Positions 54,631 to 64,000 of a stretch of DNA of 64,000 nucleotides are shown one piece after another (the stretch's first letter is position 1; the number at the start of each line of letters is the position of its first letter). A program made the translations under genes and the position numbers. The stretch lies in contig NZ_GG657738.1 in assembly GCF_000158815.1 (NCBI RefSeq), positions 4,189,604 to 4,253,603 of the forward strand, written 5' to 3'. This DNA is from Micromonospora sp. ATCC 39149. GTDB taxonomy: Bacteria; Actinomycetota; Actinomycetes; Mycobacteriales; Micromonosporaceae. The notes beneath the pieces are model-generated. The model saw only the letters and a list, made by a program, of their open reading frames with translations, ran no database searches and was not told the origin of the DNA.

Positions 54631-55479
54631 GTGGGCGAAATGTCCGAATTAGGATGCCTGATCCTCCTCGGCGCGCCGCTCGGCAACCCGGCCGACGCGT
54701 CCGCCCGGTTCCGCGAGGTGCTCGCCGCCGCCGACGTGGTCGCCGCCGAGGACACCCGGCGGCTCACCCGGCTGACCCGGGACCTCGACGTCGCCGTCCC
54801 CGGCCGGATCGTCTCCTACTTCGAGGGCAACGAGGAGCGGCGCACCCCCGAACTGGTCGAGGTTCTCCGCGAGGGGTACGTCGTCGCCCTGGTCACCGAC
54901 GGCGGGATGCCCAGCGTCTCCGACCCCGGGTACCGGCTGGTCCGGGGGGCCCTCGACGCCGGAGTCCCGGTGACCGCCGCCCCCGGGCCCAGCGCCGTCA
55001 CCACCGCCCTCGCGCTGTCCGGCCTGCCCAGCGACCGGTTCTGCTTCGAGGGCTTCCTGCCCCGCACGCCCGGCGCTCGGCGATCCCGGCTGCGCGGCCT
55101 GGCCGGCGAGGAGCGAACCCTGGTCCTCTTCGAGGCCCCGCACCGGATCACCGGCGCGCTCGCCGATCTGGCCGCCGAGTTCGGCGCCGACCGGCCGGCC
55201 GCGCTCTGCCGCGAGCTGACCAAGACGTACGAGGAGGTGGTCCGCCGCCCGCTCGGCGAGCTGGCGGTCTGGGCTGCCGAGCACGAGCCGCGCGGTGAGA
55301 TCACCCTCGTGGTGGCCGGCGCGCCCCCGGCCGCCACCCGCCGCCCCGACGACGAGACGCTGCGTGCGGCCGTCGCCGAGCGGGAGGCCGCCGGCCTGTC
55401 CCGGCGCGACGCGATCACCGAGGTTGCCACCGAGTACGGCCTGCGCCGCCGCGACGTCTACACCACCACCCACGCCTGA
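54631..55479 (+). CDS. rsmI: 16S rRNA (cytidine1402-2'-O)-methyltransferase RsmI
   Basis: A 282-residue tetrapyrrole-methylase-fold enzyme that methylates the ribose of C1402 in the decoding centre of 16S rRNA. Signatures are GAPLGNPADAS (~14), AAEDTRRL (~40), VTDGGMPSVSDPGYRLV (~90) and APGPSAVTTALALSG (~120), with LCRELTKTYEE late in the protein. GTG 54631 follows AAGGAG by 8 nt; ATG 54640 is an alternative. It is divergent from pmt, as in other actinobacteria. Confidence 0.92.
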   Translation: MGEMSELGCLILLGAPLGNPADASARFREVLAAADVVAAEDTRRLTRLTRDLDVAVPGRIVSYFEGNEERRTPELVEVLREGYVVALVTDGGMPSVSDPGYRLVRGALDAGVPVTAAPGPSAVTTALALSGLPSDRFCFEGFLPRTPGARRSRLRGLAGEERTLVLFEAPHRITGALADLAAEFGADRPAALCRELTKTYEEVVRRPLGELAVWAAEHEPRGEITLVVAGAPPAATRRPDDETLRAAVAEREAAGLSRRDAITEVATEYGLRRRDVYTTTHA

Positions 55480-55480
55480 G

Positions 55481-55536
55481 GTGCAAGGAAGGGCCCCCTG
55501 TTAACGCTTTCGGTATAGGAAGGGCCCCTTCCTAAC
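55481..55536. repeat. Dispersed palindromic repeat (AAGGAAGGGCCCC type)
   Basis: GTGCAAGGAAGGGCCCCCTG is followed by TTAACGCTTTCGGTA and then TAGGAAGGGCCCCTTCCTA, itself almost perfectly self-complementary. From memory this matches a repeat common between genes in Micromonospora and Salinispora. It lies directly after the rsmI stop and can fold as a terminator-like hairpin. It supports assignment to this family. Confidence 0.6.
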
Positions 55537-55610
55537 CAGCCGGAAGGCGGCCCGGCCGAACCGGGCCGGGAGGCGGGGCGGCGGGAACCGGCCGGCCGTC
55601 GGGCGGTTCC

Positions 55611-56660
55611 TTACCAGGCGGCGGCGAGGAAGCCGACGCCGATCATGAGCGGGCCGGCCACCGCGGCCGTCACCGCCCACCGGCGGGCCCGCCGGTCGGC
55701 CAGCCTGGCCGCGCCGGTGTACCGGGCGATTCCCGTGCCGCAGGCCAGCACCAGCAGCAGCCCGAGCAGCCAGCGCAGGTGCCGGCCGGCGCCGGTGTCG
55801 GCGTACGCGGTGTCGCCCGACGGGCCCGTCATCCGGGCGGTCAGGGTGGAGCCGGCGGCGGTGCGCTCGGCGGGCACGCCGCTGACGCGTACCCCGAAGG
55901 CGATGAACCGCTCGCCCTCGGCGGTGAAGATCCCCCGGCAGCGCTGCGTCAGCCCGGTGCCCGTGCATTCGCCGATCACGACGGTGCCGGTGGTGGCGTG
56001 TCCGACGGCGAGCCAGAACGGGCCGGCGCTCACCCAGGCGAAGAAAGCGGCGAGCAGGCTGAGCGCCAGCAGCGCGGAGAGGCCCTGCCACGGGTCCGGC
56101 GGATGGGCTGGGCGGTCGGCGGCCCGCCGAGCACCGCGTCCGACGGAGTCCGCACCGGCGGCGCGTCGCCGCCACCAGCGTCCGCGGCCGTGCTCCTCCC
56201 TCAGGGGCGTACCGTCCCAGTGCACCTCCTCGATCGGCGGCCAGAACAGCCCGTCGTCGCCCGGCACCTTCTCGTCGGGGGCGGGCCCCGGGCGGAGTCG
56301 GCCGCCGGGCTGTCGGACCGGAACCCGGCGCGGCACCGCGTCGACCGGTGCCCCGGTGGTGGGCTCCACCTCCACCGGCCGGTCGGGGCCGCCGACGGGC
56401 TGTCCGGCCTGTGTCGCCGGGCCGGGCTGCGTTGGCGGAACCGGCTGGCCGGCTCGCGGCGCGACCGCGTCCGGCGACGTCGCCGGACCGGCCGCCGCGG
56501 TGGGCAGCGGGTCGGTGGACGGTACGGGGCGCGGCAGCGGTGCCACGCCCGGCGCCCGGGCTGCCGGTTCGGGCGGGGGCTCGTCGCCGAGCGCCGACCC
56601 GCCGGGCGGCTCCTCGTGGTCCGGGGCGGCTCGTCTGCCAGTCACGGGTTCATTGGACAC
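55611..56660 (-). CDS. Membrane protein with disordered N-terminus
   Basis: A 349-residue protein. About 195 residues are Pro/Ala/Gly-rich and disordered. A helix follows (~201-222, [20 protein letters not shown]), then an extracytoplasmic segment of about 60 residues with two Cys ([13 protein letters not shown]) that could form a disulfide, and two more helices near the C-terminus ([35 protein letters not shown]). I recognise no family. It faces rsmI and is divergent from metG over a 169-nt gap that contains a TGTCGGCGACA palindrome. Confidence 0.65.
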   Translation of the reverse strand: MSNEPVTGRRAAPDHEEPPGGSALGDEPPPEPAARAPGVAPLPRPVPSTDPLPTAAAGPATSPDAVAPRAGQPVPPTQPGPATQAGQPVGGPDRPVEVEPTTGAPVDAVPRRVPVRQPGGRLRPGPAPDEKVPGDDGLFWPPIEEVHWDGTPLREEHGRGRWWRRRAAGADSVGRGARRAADRPAHPPDPWQGLSALLALSLLAAFFAWVSAGPFWLAVGHATTGTVVIGECTGTGLTQRCRGIFTAEGERFIAFGVRVSGVPAERTAAGSTLTARMTGPSGDTAYADTGAGRHLRWLLGLLLVLACGTGIARYTGAARLADRRARRWAVTAAVAGPLMIGVGFLAAAW

Positions 56661-56695
56661 CGACTCTGGTGAGCGGCAGTGCAGCTCAGGCCGCG

Positions 56696-56706
56696 TGTCG
56701 GCGACA
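56696..56706. repeat. TGTCGGCGACA palindrome
   Basis: The same 11-bp palindrome as at 20362 and 58653, here followed by AATCGGGCGG, in the gap between the divergent membrane-protein and metG genes. Confidence 0.5.
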
Positions 56707-56829
56707 AATCGGGCGGATGGTCCCCGGTGGTCGCTGTCGACGCCGTCCGGCCTCCGCTCTCCCGCGCGGCGCGGCGAGCCGGCCTATTGGTTCGCGGTGC
56801 CCCGGCGGCGGTCACTAGGCTTGCTGGTC

Positions 56830-58632
56830 ATGAGTCACGTTCTCGCGGCGGTAGCCTGGCCGTACGCCAACGGCCCGCGCCACATCGGCCACGTCTCCGG
56901 TTTCGGCGTTCCCTCCGACGTCTTCGCCCGGTACATGCGGATGGCCGGCCACGACGTGCTCATGGTCTCGGGCACCGACGAGCACGGCACCCCGATCCAG
57001 GTGCAGGCCGACGCCGAGGGGGTCACCCCCCGCGAGCTGGCCGACCGGTACAATCGGGTGATCGCCGAGGACCTGCGGGCGCTCGGGCTGTCGTACGACC
57101 TGTTCACCCGCACCACCACCCGTAACCACTACGCGGTGGTACAGGAGCTGTTCTCCGGGCTGCACCGCAACGGCTACATCGTGCCGAAGGTCACCACCGG
57201 CGCGATCTCGCCGTCGACCGGCCGGACCCTGCCCGACCGGTACATCGAGGGCACCTGCCCGATCTGCGGGTACGACAGTGCCCGCGGGGACCAGTGCGAC
57301 AACTGCGGCAACCAGCTCGACCCGGTCGATCTGATCAACCCCAAGTCCAAGATCAACGGTGAGACGCCGGAGTTCGTCGAGACCGAGCACTTCTTCCTCG
57401 ACCTGCCCGCCCTCGCCGACGCCCTGCGGCGGTGGCTGGACGGCCGGGAGGGCTGGCGGCCCAACGTGCTGCGGTTCTCGCGGAACCTGCTCGACGACCT
57501 CCAGCCCCGGGCCATCACCCGGGACCTGGAGTGGGGCGTGCCGATCCCCCTCGACGGCTGGCGCGACCGCCCGGACAAGCGGATCTACGTCTGGTTCGAC
57601 GCGGTCATCGGCTACCTGTCGGCGTCCATCGAGTGGGCCCGCCGCACCGGCGACCCGGAGGCGTGGCGCAGGTGGTGGTCCGTCGACGCCGAGGGCAAGG
57701 ACGCCCTGAGCTACTACTTCATGGGCAAGGACAACATCGTCTTCCACTCGGTGATCTGGCCGGCGCTGCTCGGCGGGTACTCCGGTGCGGGCGACCGGGA
57801 CGGCGAACCCGGCGCGCTGGGTCGGCTCAACCTGCCCACCGAGGTCGTCTCCAGCGAGTACCTGACGATGGAGGGACGCAAGTTCTCCTCGTCCCGCAAG
57901 GTCGTCATCTACGTCCGGGACTTCCTGGAGCGGTACGACGCGGACGCGCTGCGCTACTTCATCGCGGTCGCCGGGCCGGAGAGCAACGACACCGACTTCA
58001 CCTGGGCCGAGTTCCTTCGCCGCAACAACGACGAACTGGTCGCCGGCTGGGGGAACCTGGTCAACCGGTCGGTGTCGATGGCGGCGAAGAACTTCGGCGC
58101 GATCCCGCCGGTCGACCCGGCCGGGCTCACCGAGGCCGACGAGGCGCTGCTCGCCACCGCCCGGGTCGGCTTCGACACCGTCGGTGACCTGATCGGCCGG
58201 CACCGGCAGAAGCAGGCCATCGGTGAGGCGATGCGGGTCGTGGCCGAGGCCAACAAGTACCTGTCCGAACAGGCCCCCTGGAAGCTCAAGGAGCCGGCCG
58301 ACAAGCCCCGGATGGGCACCATCCTGCACGTCGCCCTCCAGGTGGTCAGCGACGCGAACACCCTGCTCACCCCGTTCCTGCCGCACTCGGCGCAGCAGAT
58401 CCACGAGCTGCTCGGCGGCACCGGCGTGCACGCCCCGATGCCGGTGATCGAGGAGGTCGACGACCTCGACGGCGGGCCCGCGTACCCGGTGCTGACCGGG
58501 GACTACACGGTCGGGGCGCGCTGGGAGTCCGTACCGGTCGAGGTGGGCCGGCCGCTCGCGGCGCCGAAGCCGGTGTTCCGCAAGCTCGACCCGTCGATCG
58601 TCGAGGAGGAGTTGGCCCGGCTCGCCGGTTGA
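56830..58632 (+). CDS. metG: Methionyl-tRNA synthetase
   Basis: A 600-residue class I synthetase that charges tRNA with Met. It has a HIGH-like [15 protein letters not shown] (~10-24), a zinc-binding knuckle CPICGY ... CDNCG (~140-160), and a KMSKS variant KFSSS in GRKFSSSRK (~345). The tRNA anticodon-binding helical domain follows, without the C-terminal EMAP-like extension. The ATG lies 8 nt after a TAGGCT box (56816-56821), so it may be leaderless. The position after pmt-rsmI matches the mycobacterial order. Confidence 0.93.
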   Translation: MSHVLAAVAWPYANGPRHIGHVSGFGVPSDVFARYMRMAGHDVLMVSGTDEHGTPIQVQADAEGVTPRELADRYNRVIAEDLRALGLSYDLFTRTTTRNHYAVVQELFSGLHRNGYIVPKVTTGAISPSTGRTLPDRYIEGTCPICGYDSARGDQCDNCGNQLDPVDLINPKSKINGETPEFVETEHFFLDLPALADALRRWLDGREGWRPNVLRFSRNLLDDLQPRAITRDLEWGVPIPLDGWRDRPDKRIYVWFDAVIGYLSASIEWARRTGDPEAWRRWWSVDAEGKDALSYYFMGKDNIVFHSVIWPALLGGYSGAGDRDGEPGALGRLNLPTEVVSSEYLTMEGRKFSSSRKVVIYVRDFLERYDADALRYFIAVAGPESNDTDFTWAEFLRRNNDELVAGWGNLVNRSVSMAAKNFGAIPPVDPAGLTEADEALLATARVGFDTVGDLIGRHRQKQAIGEAMRVVAEANKYLSEQAPWKLKEPADKPRMGTILHVALQVVSDANTLLTPFLPHSAQQIHELLGGTGVHAPMPVIEEVDDLDGGPAYPVLTGDYTVGARWESVPVEVGRPLAAPKPVFRKLDPSIVEEELARLAG

Positions 58633-58652
58633 CCGTCCCGCCCTCCCGCAAC

Positions 58653-58663
58653 TGTCGGCGACA
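58653..58663. repeat. TGTCGGCGACA palindrome
   Basis: A fourth copy of the palindrome, followed by CGGCGG, 20 nt after the metG stop, in the gap before the methyltransferase gene. Confidence 0.5.
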
Positions 58664-58908
58664 CGGCGGCAAATGGCCACCTCCTCACCGGCCAGCCCGC
58701 TCTGTACGCGGGACTCGACGGCGGTGGCCCCGCCATCCCGATCGACTGACGCGCCAGCGCAACCGCGTGGCGAGCGCTCAACCCAGGATCGACCCTCGCG
58801 CCGTGCGGCGGGCTGAGTGGGTGGCCGTGGTTTGCGGACCGAACCGACCGAGGATCGTGATCAGGGCGCCCGCACGGGCACGGCCGGGGCACGGGATAGC
58901 GTGGGCGG

Positions 58909-59688
58909 ATGAGTGTTGATCCAGTGGCGCACAACCGCATCGCCTGGGACCGGCAGGTCGACCAGGGCAACGAGTGGTCGCGGCCGATCTCCGCGGAGAC
59001 GGTCGCCAGGGCGCGGGCCGGTGACTGGTCGGTCGTGCTCATCGGCTACCAACCCGTAGACCGCTCCTGGTTCCCCGCCGACCTGGCCGGCGCGGACGTG
59101 CTGTGCCTGGCCTCCGGAGGCGGCCAGCAGGGGCCGACGCTCGCCGCGGCCGGGGCCCGGGTCACCGTGCTGGACAACTCGCCGCGCCAGCTCGAGCAGG
59201 ACGAGCTGGTCGCCCAGCGGGACAACCTGCCGCTGCGGACGATGCTCGGCGACATGCGCGACCTGTCCGCGTTCGCCGACTCCTCGTTCGACCTCGTCTT
59301 CAACCCGGTCTCGAACCTGTTCATCCCCGAGCTCGCCCCGGTGTGGCGGGAGTCGTTCCGGGTGCTGCGACCGGGCGGGACGCTGCTGTGCGGCTTCCTC
59401 AACCCGGACGTCTACCTGTTCGACCGCGAGGCGCTGGACCAGCGCGGCGAGCTGGTGGTCCGGCACAAGCTGCCGTACAGCGACGTCACGCACGTGCCGG
59501 CCGAGGAACGCGAGCGGCTCTTCGGCGCGGACGCGCCGCTGGAGTACAGCCACAGCATGGCCGAGCAGCTCGGGGGCCAGCTCGCCGCAGGCTTCGTCAT
59601 CACCGGGTTCGAGGAGGCACCGCACCACTCGGACGCCACCGCGGACTGGCTGCCCGGCTACTTCGCGACCCGCGCCGTCAAACCATGA
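58909..59688 (+). CDS. Class I SAM-dependent methyltransferase
   Basis: A 259-residue methyltransferase of the Methyltransf_11/25 type. Motif I is DVLCLASGGGQQGPTL (~63), with the Ala-Ser-Gly-Gly-Gly-Gln form seen in a common actinobacterial subgroup; the acidic ribose binder follows in VTVLDNS (~86) and post-II is FRVLRPGGTLLCGFL (~152). The substrate is unknown. TAGCGT at 58897-58902 is 6 nt before the ATG (leaderless). It is convergent with the hydrolase gene. Confidence 0.85.
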   Translation: MSVDPVAHNRIAWDRQVDQGNEWSRPISAETVARARAGDWSVVLIGYQPVDRSWFPADLAGADVLCLASGGGQQGPTLAAAGARVTVLDNSPRQLEQDELVAQRDNLPLRTMLGDMRDLSAFADSSFDLVFNPVSNLFIPELAPVWRESFRVLRPGGTLLCGFLNPDVYLFDREALDQRGELVVRHKLPYSDVTHVPAEERERLFGADAPLEYSHSMAEQLGGQLAAGFVITGFEEAPHHSDATADWLPGYFATRAVKP

Positions 59689-59704
59689 TGGAACTCGGGC
59701 GCGC

Positions 59705-60556
59705 TCAACGCCGCGCCATCGCCGGGGCGACGACGAACTCCAGGATCGCCCGGTTCACCTCGTCGGCGTTGGTCCACGGGATGCCGTGCGGCGCGCCCTC
59801 GAGCGTCACCAGCCGGCCGTCGGGCAGCATCGGCTGCAACCGCTGACCGGTCACGCCGTACGGTAGAACCCGGTCCTGGTCGCCCTGGACGATCAGCACC
59901 GGCACGTCGATCCGGGGCACGTCGGGTCGGAAGTCGGTCAGCCAGGCGTCCACGCACTGGTACGTGCCGATCGCCGAGGCCCGTGCGCCGATGTCCCAGT
60001 GCGCCCGGTACGCCTCCTCGCTGACCAGCTTGCCCTTGTTGTCGGCGTAGTTGAAGAAGCTGTCGCAGAAGCTGGTGAGGAATGCGAACCGGTCGGCGAG
60101 GATCGCCTGCTGGAAGCCGTCGAACAGGCTTCGGTCCAGCCCCTCCGGGTTGTCCGGGGTCTTCAGCAGCAACGGCGCGAGCGGGGCGAGCAGCACCGCC
60201 CGGTCCACCCGATTCGACCCGTACGTGCCGAGGTAGCGGGTGACCTCCCCGGTGCCCATCGAGTGCCCGATGAGGATCGCGTTGCGCAGGTCCAGCTCGG
60301 TCATCAGCACGTCCAGGTCGGCCGTGAACGTGTCGTAGTCGTAGCCCGCGGCCGGCTGGCTGGAGTTGCCGAAGCCCCGCCGGTCGTACGTGATGGTCCG
60401 GTAGCCGGCGGCGAGCAGCGCGGAGGTCTGCTTTTCCCACGTCGCCCCGTTGAACGGGAACCCGTGGATCAGCACGACCGGCTGGCCGTTGCCGTGGTCC
60501 TCGTAGTACAGATCGATGGGTGCGGTGTTCTCCGCGCCGACGGTCATGAAGGGCAT
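59705..60556 (-). CDS. Alpha/beta-hydrolase (chloroperoxidase/esterase-like)
   Basis: A 283-residue hydrolase. The oxyanion motif is LIHGFPFNG (~30), then YDRRGFGNSSQP, the nucleophile elbow GHSMGTG (~97), the Asp in IVQGDQDRVLP (~225) and the His in EGAPHGIPW (~257). This order is typical of cofactor-free haloperoxidases and arylesterases, which hydrolyse esters or make peracids. GGGAGA precedes the ATG. No pathway context is visible. Confidence 0.85.
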   Translation of the reverse strand: MPFMTVGAENTAPIDLYYEDHGNGQPVVLIHGFPFNGATWEKQTSALLAAGYRTITYDRRGFGNSSQPAAGYDYDTFTADLDVLMTELDLRNAILIGHSMGTGEVTRYLGTYGSNRVDRAVLLAPLAPLLLKTPDNPEGLDRSLFDGFQQAILADRFAFLTSFCDSFFNYADNKGKLVSEEAYRAHWDIGARASAIGTYQCVDAWLTDFRPDVPRIDVPVLIVQGDQDRVLPYGVTGQRLQPMLPDGRLVTLEGAPHGIPWTNADEVNRAILEFVVAPAMARR

Positions 60557-60703
60557 GTGGTCTCCCGGAACGGGGTCGGGTCGTCGGACGCCCCGCGCAT
60601 TCCCGACCCGCCCACCGTTATGCCCGCCCCGACCGGGCCGCCCCCGACCGGGCCGCCCGTCGCCTACCCCGCCGGCCGGGACCGGTCACGCGACGACCGG
60701 CCG

Positions 60704-61951
60704 TCAGAGCGGGTACGGGACGTTGACCATCCGGTCGTCGGTCACCTCGACCGCCGGGGCCCAGGTCTCGTAGACGCCCCGTTCCTGGCACTGCGCCCCG
60801 GTCGTGGCCACGGCGTCCGGATCCGGCCGGGTCAGCCGCAGCCGCAGCCAGCCGGCCTCCTCCCGCAGGACCAGGCAGGGCACGCCCCGCCAGGCGGCGT
60901 GCCGCAGCTGGCGGGCCACCGTCTCCACCGGATACCGGGCGGTCCGGGTCATCGCCAGCACCCGGAACCCGCTGGGCAGGTCGGCGATCGCCTCGTACAC
61001 GGTTCCGGCGTACCCGCCGACGAGCTGTGTCGAACGGGCCGCCTCCCCGGTCGGCAGCCACTCCTGATCGGGGGAGAGATCGGGCACCCCCGCCAGCAGG
61101 TGCCGCCACTGCGGGCCGACCATCCGTAGCCAGCCCCGCTGCTCGGCCTGGTAGCTGTAGAGGACCACCTCCGCCCCCGACGCCGGGTAGGCCAGCAGGG
61201 TGGCGTTCGCCGGCATCGGCAGGTCGGCGAAGTCCCGGGTGACGAACTCCGGGACGAGCTGCGCCTCGCTGGGCACGAACCCGGTGCCCAGCACCGGCGG
61301 GCCGAGCCGGTCCCGGGGCGGCAGCGCTGTCAACCCCCGGTGCTCCGCGCCGACCGGCAGCACGTAGTCGGCCGGGTCGGCGGCCCGCCAGCGCAGCGCG
61401 TACGTCACCTCCAGCTCGTCCCGGCCGCCCGGTGAGTCGGTGCGCAGCACCGCCAGGGCCGCCGGCGTACGCAGGTGCGCCACGTCGTGTTCGCGGTGGC
61501 AAAAGCCGTGCGGCAGCCAGCCCCGGGCGTACCCGGCGAGCTGCCGGGCGGAGAGCACCTTGATCATCCGGGTGCCCCGCCGGATCACCGCGGACGCCCG
61601 GATCGCCGCCAGCGTCGGGTCGCCGGCCGAGGCGGGCTGCTGGCTGAGCCGCTGCACCTGCGGCCAGCCCCGCTCGCGGTGCAGCGGCACCAGCAGCGGG
61701 GCGTCCGGCTCCTCGGTCGGCTCGGCCGCTCCGCGCACCGCGTCGACCTCGCTGGCGTGCGCGAACCTCCGCCAGGGCAGCGCCACCCCCGGCCGGGGCA
61801 CCCACTCGAAGCCGGGCACCTCCTCGGCGCTGAACAACTCGTACGCCGCGCCCCGGGCGATCTCCTCGGCCGGGTACGCGACCCCGCCGTACGTCACGCG
61901 CAGCCCCGTCCGCGCATCGGCGGCTCCACTGGCCTCGGGGGCGACGCTCAC
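60704..61951 (-). CDS. Hypothetical protein (415 aa)
   Basis: A 415-residue soluble protein of unknown function. It has no signal peptide or helix. Repeated short stretches of the form WxRxxRPxWR / RGVPCLVLREEAGWLRLRL and RTARYPVETVARQLRHAAW suggest a beta-rich fold, perhaps a duplicated domain (N-terminal part ~1-190, C-terminal part ~200-415). The GTG at 61951 follows a TAGCGT box (61964-61959) by 7 nt, giving MSVAPEASGA. I cannot name a family. Confidence 0.65.
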   Translation of the reverse strand: MSVAPEASGAADARTGLRVTYGGVAYPAEEIARGAAYELFSAEEVPGFEWVPRPGVALPWRRFAHASEVDAVRGAAEPTEEPDAPLLVPLHRERGWPQVQRLSQQPASAGDPTLAAIRASAVIRRGTRMIKVLSARQLAGYARGWLPHGFCHREHDVAHLRTPAALAVLRTDSPGGRDELEVTYALRWRAADPADYVLPVGAEHRGLTALPPRDRLGPPVLGTGFVPSEAQLVPEFVTRDFADLPMPANATLLAYPASGAEVVLYSYQAEQRGWLRMVGPQWRHLLAGVPDLSPDQEWLPTGEAARSTQLVGGYAGTVYEAIADLPSGFRVLAMTRTARYPVETVARQLRHAAWRGVPCLVLREEAGWLRLRLTRPDPDAVATTGAQCQERGVYETWAPAVEVTDDRMVNVPYPL

Positions 61952-62131
61952 CCCGGCGACGCTAGGCCCGCCGCGTTCCGGATGGGTGAACGGCCGGTGA
62001 CAGTCCGGTGAGCGGCACCCGGTCGGCGCGCTCCCCGTCCCACGGCCGGGCACCCGTAAGGAGTCGGGTGAGGCAACGGGGAGGGCCGGGTGGCGGACCG
62101 GGCCGACCCGCGGTGTGTGATGCTGGCGGCG

Positions 62132-63034
62132 ATGACCGAGTCGACCGAACCCCGCCGGCAGCGGGCCGCCCGCCGGGCCGGCGAGTTCCCGCCCGCGCCC
62201 GAGCCGCTGCCCGGCCCCGTGCCGGACAGCCACACCCACCTGGACATCACCGTCACCGAGGCCGGCGTGCCGGCCGGCGGGGCGGGCGGCAACGCCACCG
62301 CCGACGACCCGATCGCGGCGGCCGTCGCGGTGGCCGCCGAGGCCGGGGTGGACCGGCTCGTCCAGGTCGGCGTCGACGTCGCGTCCTCGGTGTGGAGCGC
62401 CGACACGGCCGACCACTACCCGGCGGTGCTGGCCACCGTCGCGCTGCACCCCAACGAGGCACCCCGCCTCGCCGACCTCGACGGGGCGCTGCGCGCCGTC
62501 GAGGCGCTCGCCGCCCGCGACCGGGTGCGCGGCATCGGCGAGACCGGGATGGACTTCTTCCGCACCGGCGACGAGGGCCGGGCCGCGCAGGAGGAGAGCT
62601 TCCGTGCCCACATCGGCATCGCCAAGCGGTACGGCAAGACCCTCGTCATCCACGACCGGGACGCCCACGCCGACGTGCTGCGGATTCTCGACGACGAGGG
62701 CGCCCCGGACACCGTCGTCCTGCACTGCTTCTCCGGCGACGCCGACTTCGCCCGCGAGTGCGTCCGCCGGGGGTACCTGCTCAGCTTCGCCGGCACGGTC
62801 ACCTTCGCCAGCGCCACCGCGCTGCGCGAGGCCGCCGCGCTCACCCCGCTCGACCAGCTCCTGGTCGAGACCGACGCCCCGTACCTCACCCCCAGCCCGC
62901 ACCGGGGGCGGCCCAACGCGTCGTACCTCATCCCGATCACCGTCCGTGCGCTGGCCGCGACCACCGGCGCGGATCTCGACGCGCTCTGCGCCGCGCTGTC
63001 GGCGAACGCCGAACGCGCCTTCGGCCCGTGGTGA
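62132..63034 (+). CDS. tatD: TatD-family metal-dependent hydrolase
   Basis: A 300-residue TIM-barrel DNase-like hydrolase. Metal ligands are visible in DSHTHLD (~32), GIGETGMD (~138), VIHDRD (~173), VLHCFSG (~198) and ETDAPYLTP (~248). TatD proteins are 3'-5' exonucleases or D-aminoacyl-tRNA deacylase-like enzymes. ATG 62132 is preferred because earlier starts only add a non-family tail; there is no ribosome site. The stop overlaps the ksgA start (GTGA). In mycobacteria rpfB lies between the two; here it is absent. Confidence 0.88.
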   Translation: MTESTEPRRQRAARRAGEFPPAPEPLPGPVPDSHTHLDITVTEAGVPAGGAGGNATADDPIAAAVAVAAEAGVDRLVQVGVDVASSVWSADTADHYPAVLATVALHPNEAPRLADLDGALRAVEALAARDRVRGIGETGMDFFRTGDEGRAAQEESFRAHIGIAKRYGKTLVIHDRDAHADVLRILDDEGAPDTVVLHCFSGDADFARECVRRGYLLSFAGTVTFASATALREAAALTPLDQLLVETDAPYLTPSPHRGRPNASYLIPITVRALAATTGADLDALCAALSANAERAFGPW

Positions 63035-63903
63035 CCGCCGGCCTGCTCGGCCCGGCGGAGATCCGGGACCTCGCCGCCCGCCTCGGCGTCAACCCGACGA
63101 AGAAGCTCGGCCAGAACTTCGTGCACGACCCGAACACCGTCCGCCGCATCGTCGCCGCCGCCGGGCTGGCCGCGGACGACGTCGCCCTGGAGGTCGGCCC
63201 CGGTCTCGGCTCCCTCACCCTGGCCCTGCTCCCGGCCGCCGCCCACACCCACGCCGTCGAGATCGACCCGACGCTGGCCGCCGCGCTGCCGCAGACCGCC
63301 GCCCGGCACGCCGGCCCGTACGCCGGCCGGCTCACCGTGCACCGCGCCGACGCGCTGCGGATCGATCCCGCCGAGCTGGCCGCCCCCGCGCCGACCGCCC
63401 TGGTGGCGAACCTGCCGTACAACGTGGCCGTTCCGGTGGTGCTGCACCTGCTCGCCGCGCTGCCCAGCCTGCGACACGGCCTGGTGATGGTGCAGAAGGA
63501 GGTCGCCGACCGGCTCGTCGCCGGCCCCGGCTCCAAGGTGTACGGCATCCCGTCGGTCAAGCTCGCCTGGCACGCCCACTCCCGCGCCGCCGGCCGGGTC
63601 CCACCCAACGTGTTCTGGCCGGTGCCCAACGTCGACTCGGGGCTGGTCGCCTTCACCCGCCGCGAGCCGCCCCGCCCCGAAGTGCCCCGGGAACGGGTCT
63701 TCGCGGTCGTCGACGCCGCGTTCGCGCAGCGCCGCAAGACCCTGCGGGCCGCCCTCGCCGGCTGGGCCGGCGGGGCCGACCGGGCCGCCGCGGCCCTCAC
63801 CGCCGCCGGGGTGGACCCCGGCGCCCGCGGGGAGTCGCTCACCGTCGAGCAGTTCGCCGCCATCGCCGCGTCGGCCCCGACCGGCACGCCGGCAGCGCAG
63901 TAG
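63031..63903 (+). CDS. ksgA: 16S rRNA dimethyladenosine transferase KsgA
   Basis: A 290-residue SAM enzyme that dimethylates A1518 and A1519 of 16S rRNA during 30S assembly. It has the N-terminal [12 protein letters not shown] (~22), SAM loop [13 protein letters not shown] (~55), acidic VEIDP (~78), catalytic [10 protein letters not shown] (~130) and the C-terminal [15 protein letters not shown]. The GTG start overlaps the tatD stop, so the two are coupled. The next gene, probably ispE, begins at the edge of the window. Confidence 0.93.
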   Translation: MTAGLLGPAEIRDLAARLGVNPTKKLGQNFVHDPNTVRRIVAAAGLAADDVALEVGPGLGSLTLALLPAAAHTHAVEIDPTLAAALPQTAARHAGPYAGRLTVHRADALRIDPAELAAPAPTALVANLPYNVAVPVVLHLLAALPSLRHGLVMVQKEVADRLVAGPGSKVYGIPSVKLAWHAHSRAAGRVPPNVFWPVPNVDSGLVAFTRREPPRPEVPRERVFAVVDAAFAQRRKTLRAALAGWAGGADRAAAALTAAGVDPGARGESLTVEQFAAIAASAPTGTPAAQ

Positions 63904-63989
63904 CTGGCGCGGTGCCCGGACCCCGCAGCGCGTACGACCCGGTTGACGGCTGGTCCGAGCCGGCCGCCGACCCCGCCGAGGAGCTGATC

Positions 63990-64000
63990 GTGACCGAGCC
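63990..64000 (+). CDS. Start of next gene, probably ispE (partial)
   Basis: GTG ACC GAG at 63990 follows GAGGAG by 7 nt and stays open to the window end. In actinobacteria ksgA is usually followed by ispE, the CDP-methylerythritol kinase, which often begins MTE. An in-frame GTG at 63912 could start it earlier. Only four codons are visible, so the name is from context. Confidence 0.3.

Noticed and set aside
52463..54652. 729-codon plus-strand frame over pmt
   Set aside because: Gln/Arg/Gly-rich shadow; the opposite strand encodes a clear PMT protein.

Overview
The window is high-GC actinomycete DNA, most likely from Micromonospora or a close relative in the Micromonosporaceae. The evidence is the codon bias, frequent GTG starts, GTGA/ATGA start-stop overlaps, many TANNNT boxes 6-9 nt before start codons (leaderless transcripts), and an actinobacterial core gene order. 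All functions are assigned by eye from motifs and family memory; no database search was run.

Backbone, left part (0.5-20.3 kb): housekeeping and conserved hypothetical genes. These are a MaoC-like hotdog protein, a TrmH-family RNA methyltransferase, a DUF6758 protein, a small membrane peptide coupled to a PH-domain protein, an ECF (SigE-type) sigma factor with a membrane partner, PHP phosphoesterase, MarC, a RecB-like nuclease, MpaB/DUF2236, Fur, DUF2231, SAF and FmdB proteins, 5-formyl-THF cyclo-ligase, and a GAF-GGDEF diguanylate cyclase broken by one apparent frameshift. Then comes the conserved run galU - moeA/glp - rimJ - glpR/sepX.

Accessory block (20.6-52.2 kb): the expected order glpR ... 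pmt-rsmI-metG-tatD-ksgA is interrupted after a tRNA-Ala(CGC) gene. From 20.6 to 33.0 kb there is an apparent decayed integrative element. A 17-bp piece of the tRNA T-arm is repeated at 32.94 kb, and an integrase remnant lies beside the tRNA. Cargo: a frameshifted secreted C39 peptidase, AraC/DsbA/NmrA, a MerR operon, Tn3 and LtrA remnants, a large secreted GH10-CBM13-GH62 xylanase, and an SPFH / ribbon-helix-helix / GPP34 operon.

From about 35.8 to 50.3 kb, plus a PPTase at 51.5-52.1 kb, lies a compact biosynthetic cluster. It holds a glycosyltransferase and a P450, divergent from a bimodular NRPS (C-A-T-C-A-T-TE; module 1 reads as serine, module 2 as proline-like). A flavin monooxygenase, a stand-alone condensation-type acyltransferase, an SDR and a SnoaL-like protein overlap or closely follow the NRPS. 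The architecture matches NRPS-plus-flavin-monooxygenase pathways to bicyclic carbamates and pyrrolizidines (brabantamide, legonmycin, pyrrolizixenamide), with a different set of tailoring genes. This is the most interesting part of the window.

Backbone, right part (52.3-64 kb): a possible structured RNA, pmt (protein O-mannosyltransferase), rsmI, a membrane protein, metG, a methyltransferase, an alpha/beta hydrolase, a hypothetical protein, tatD and ksgA, with the probable start of ispE at the edge.
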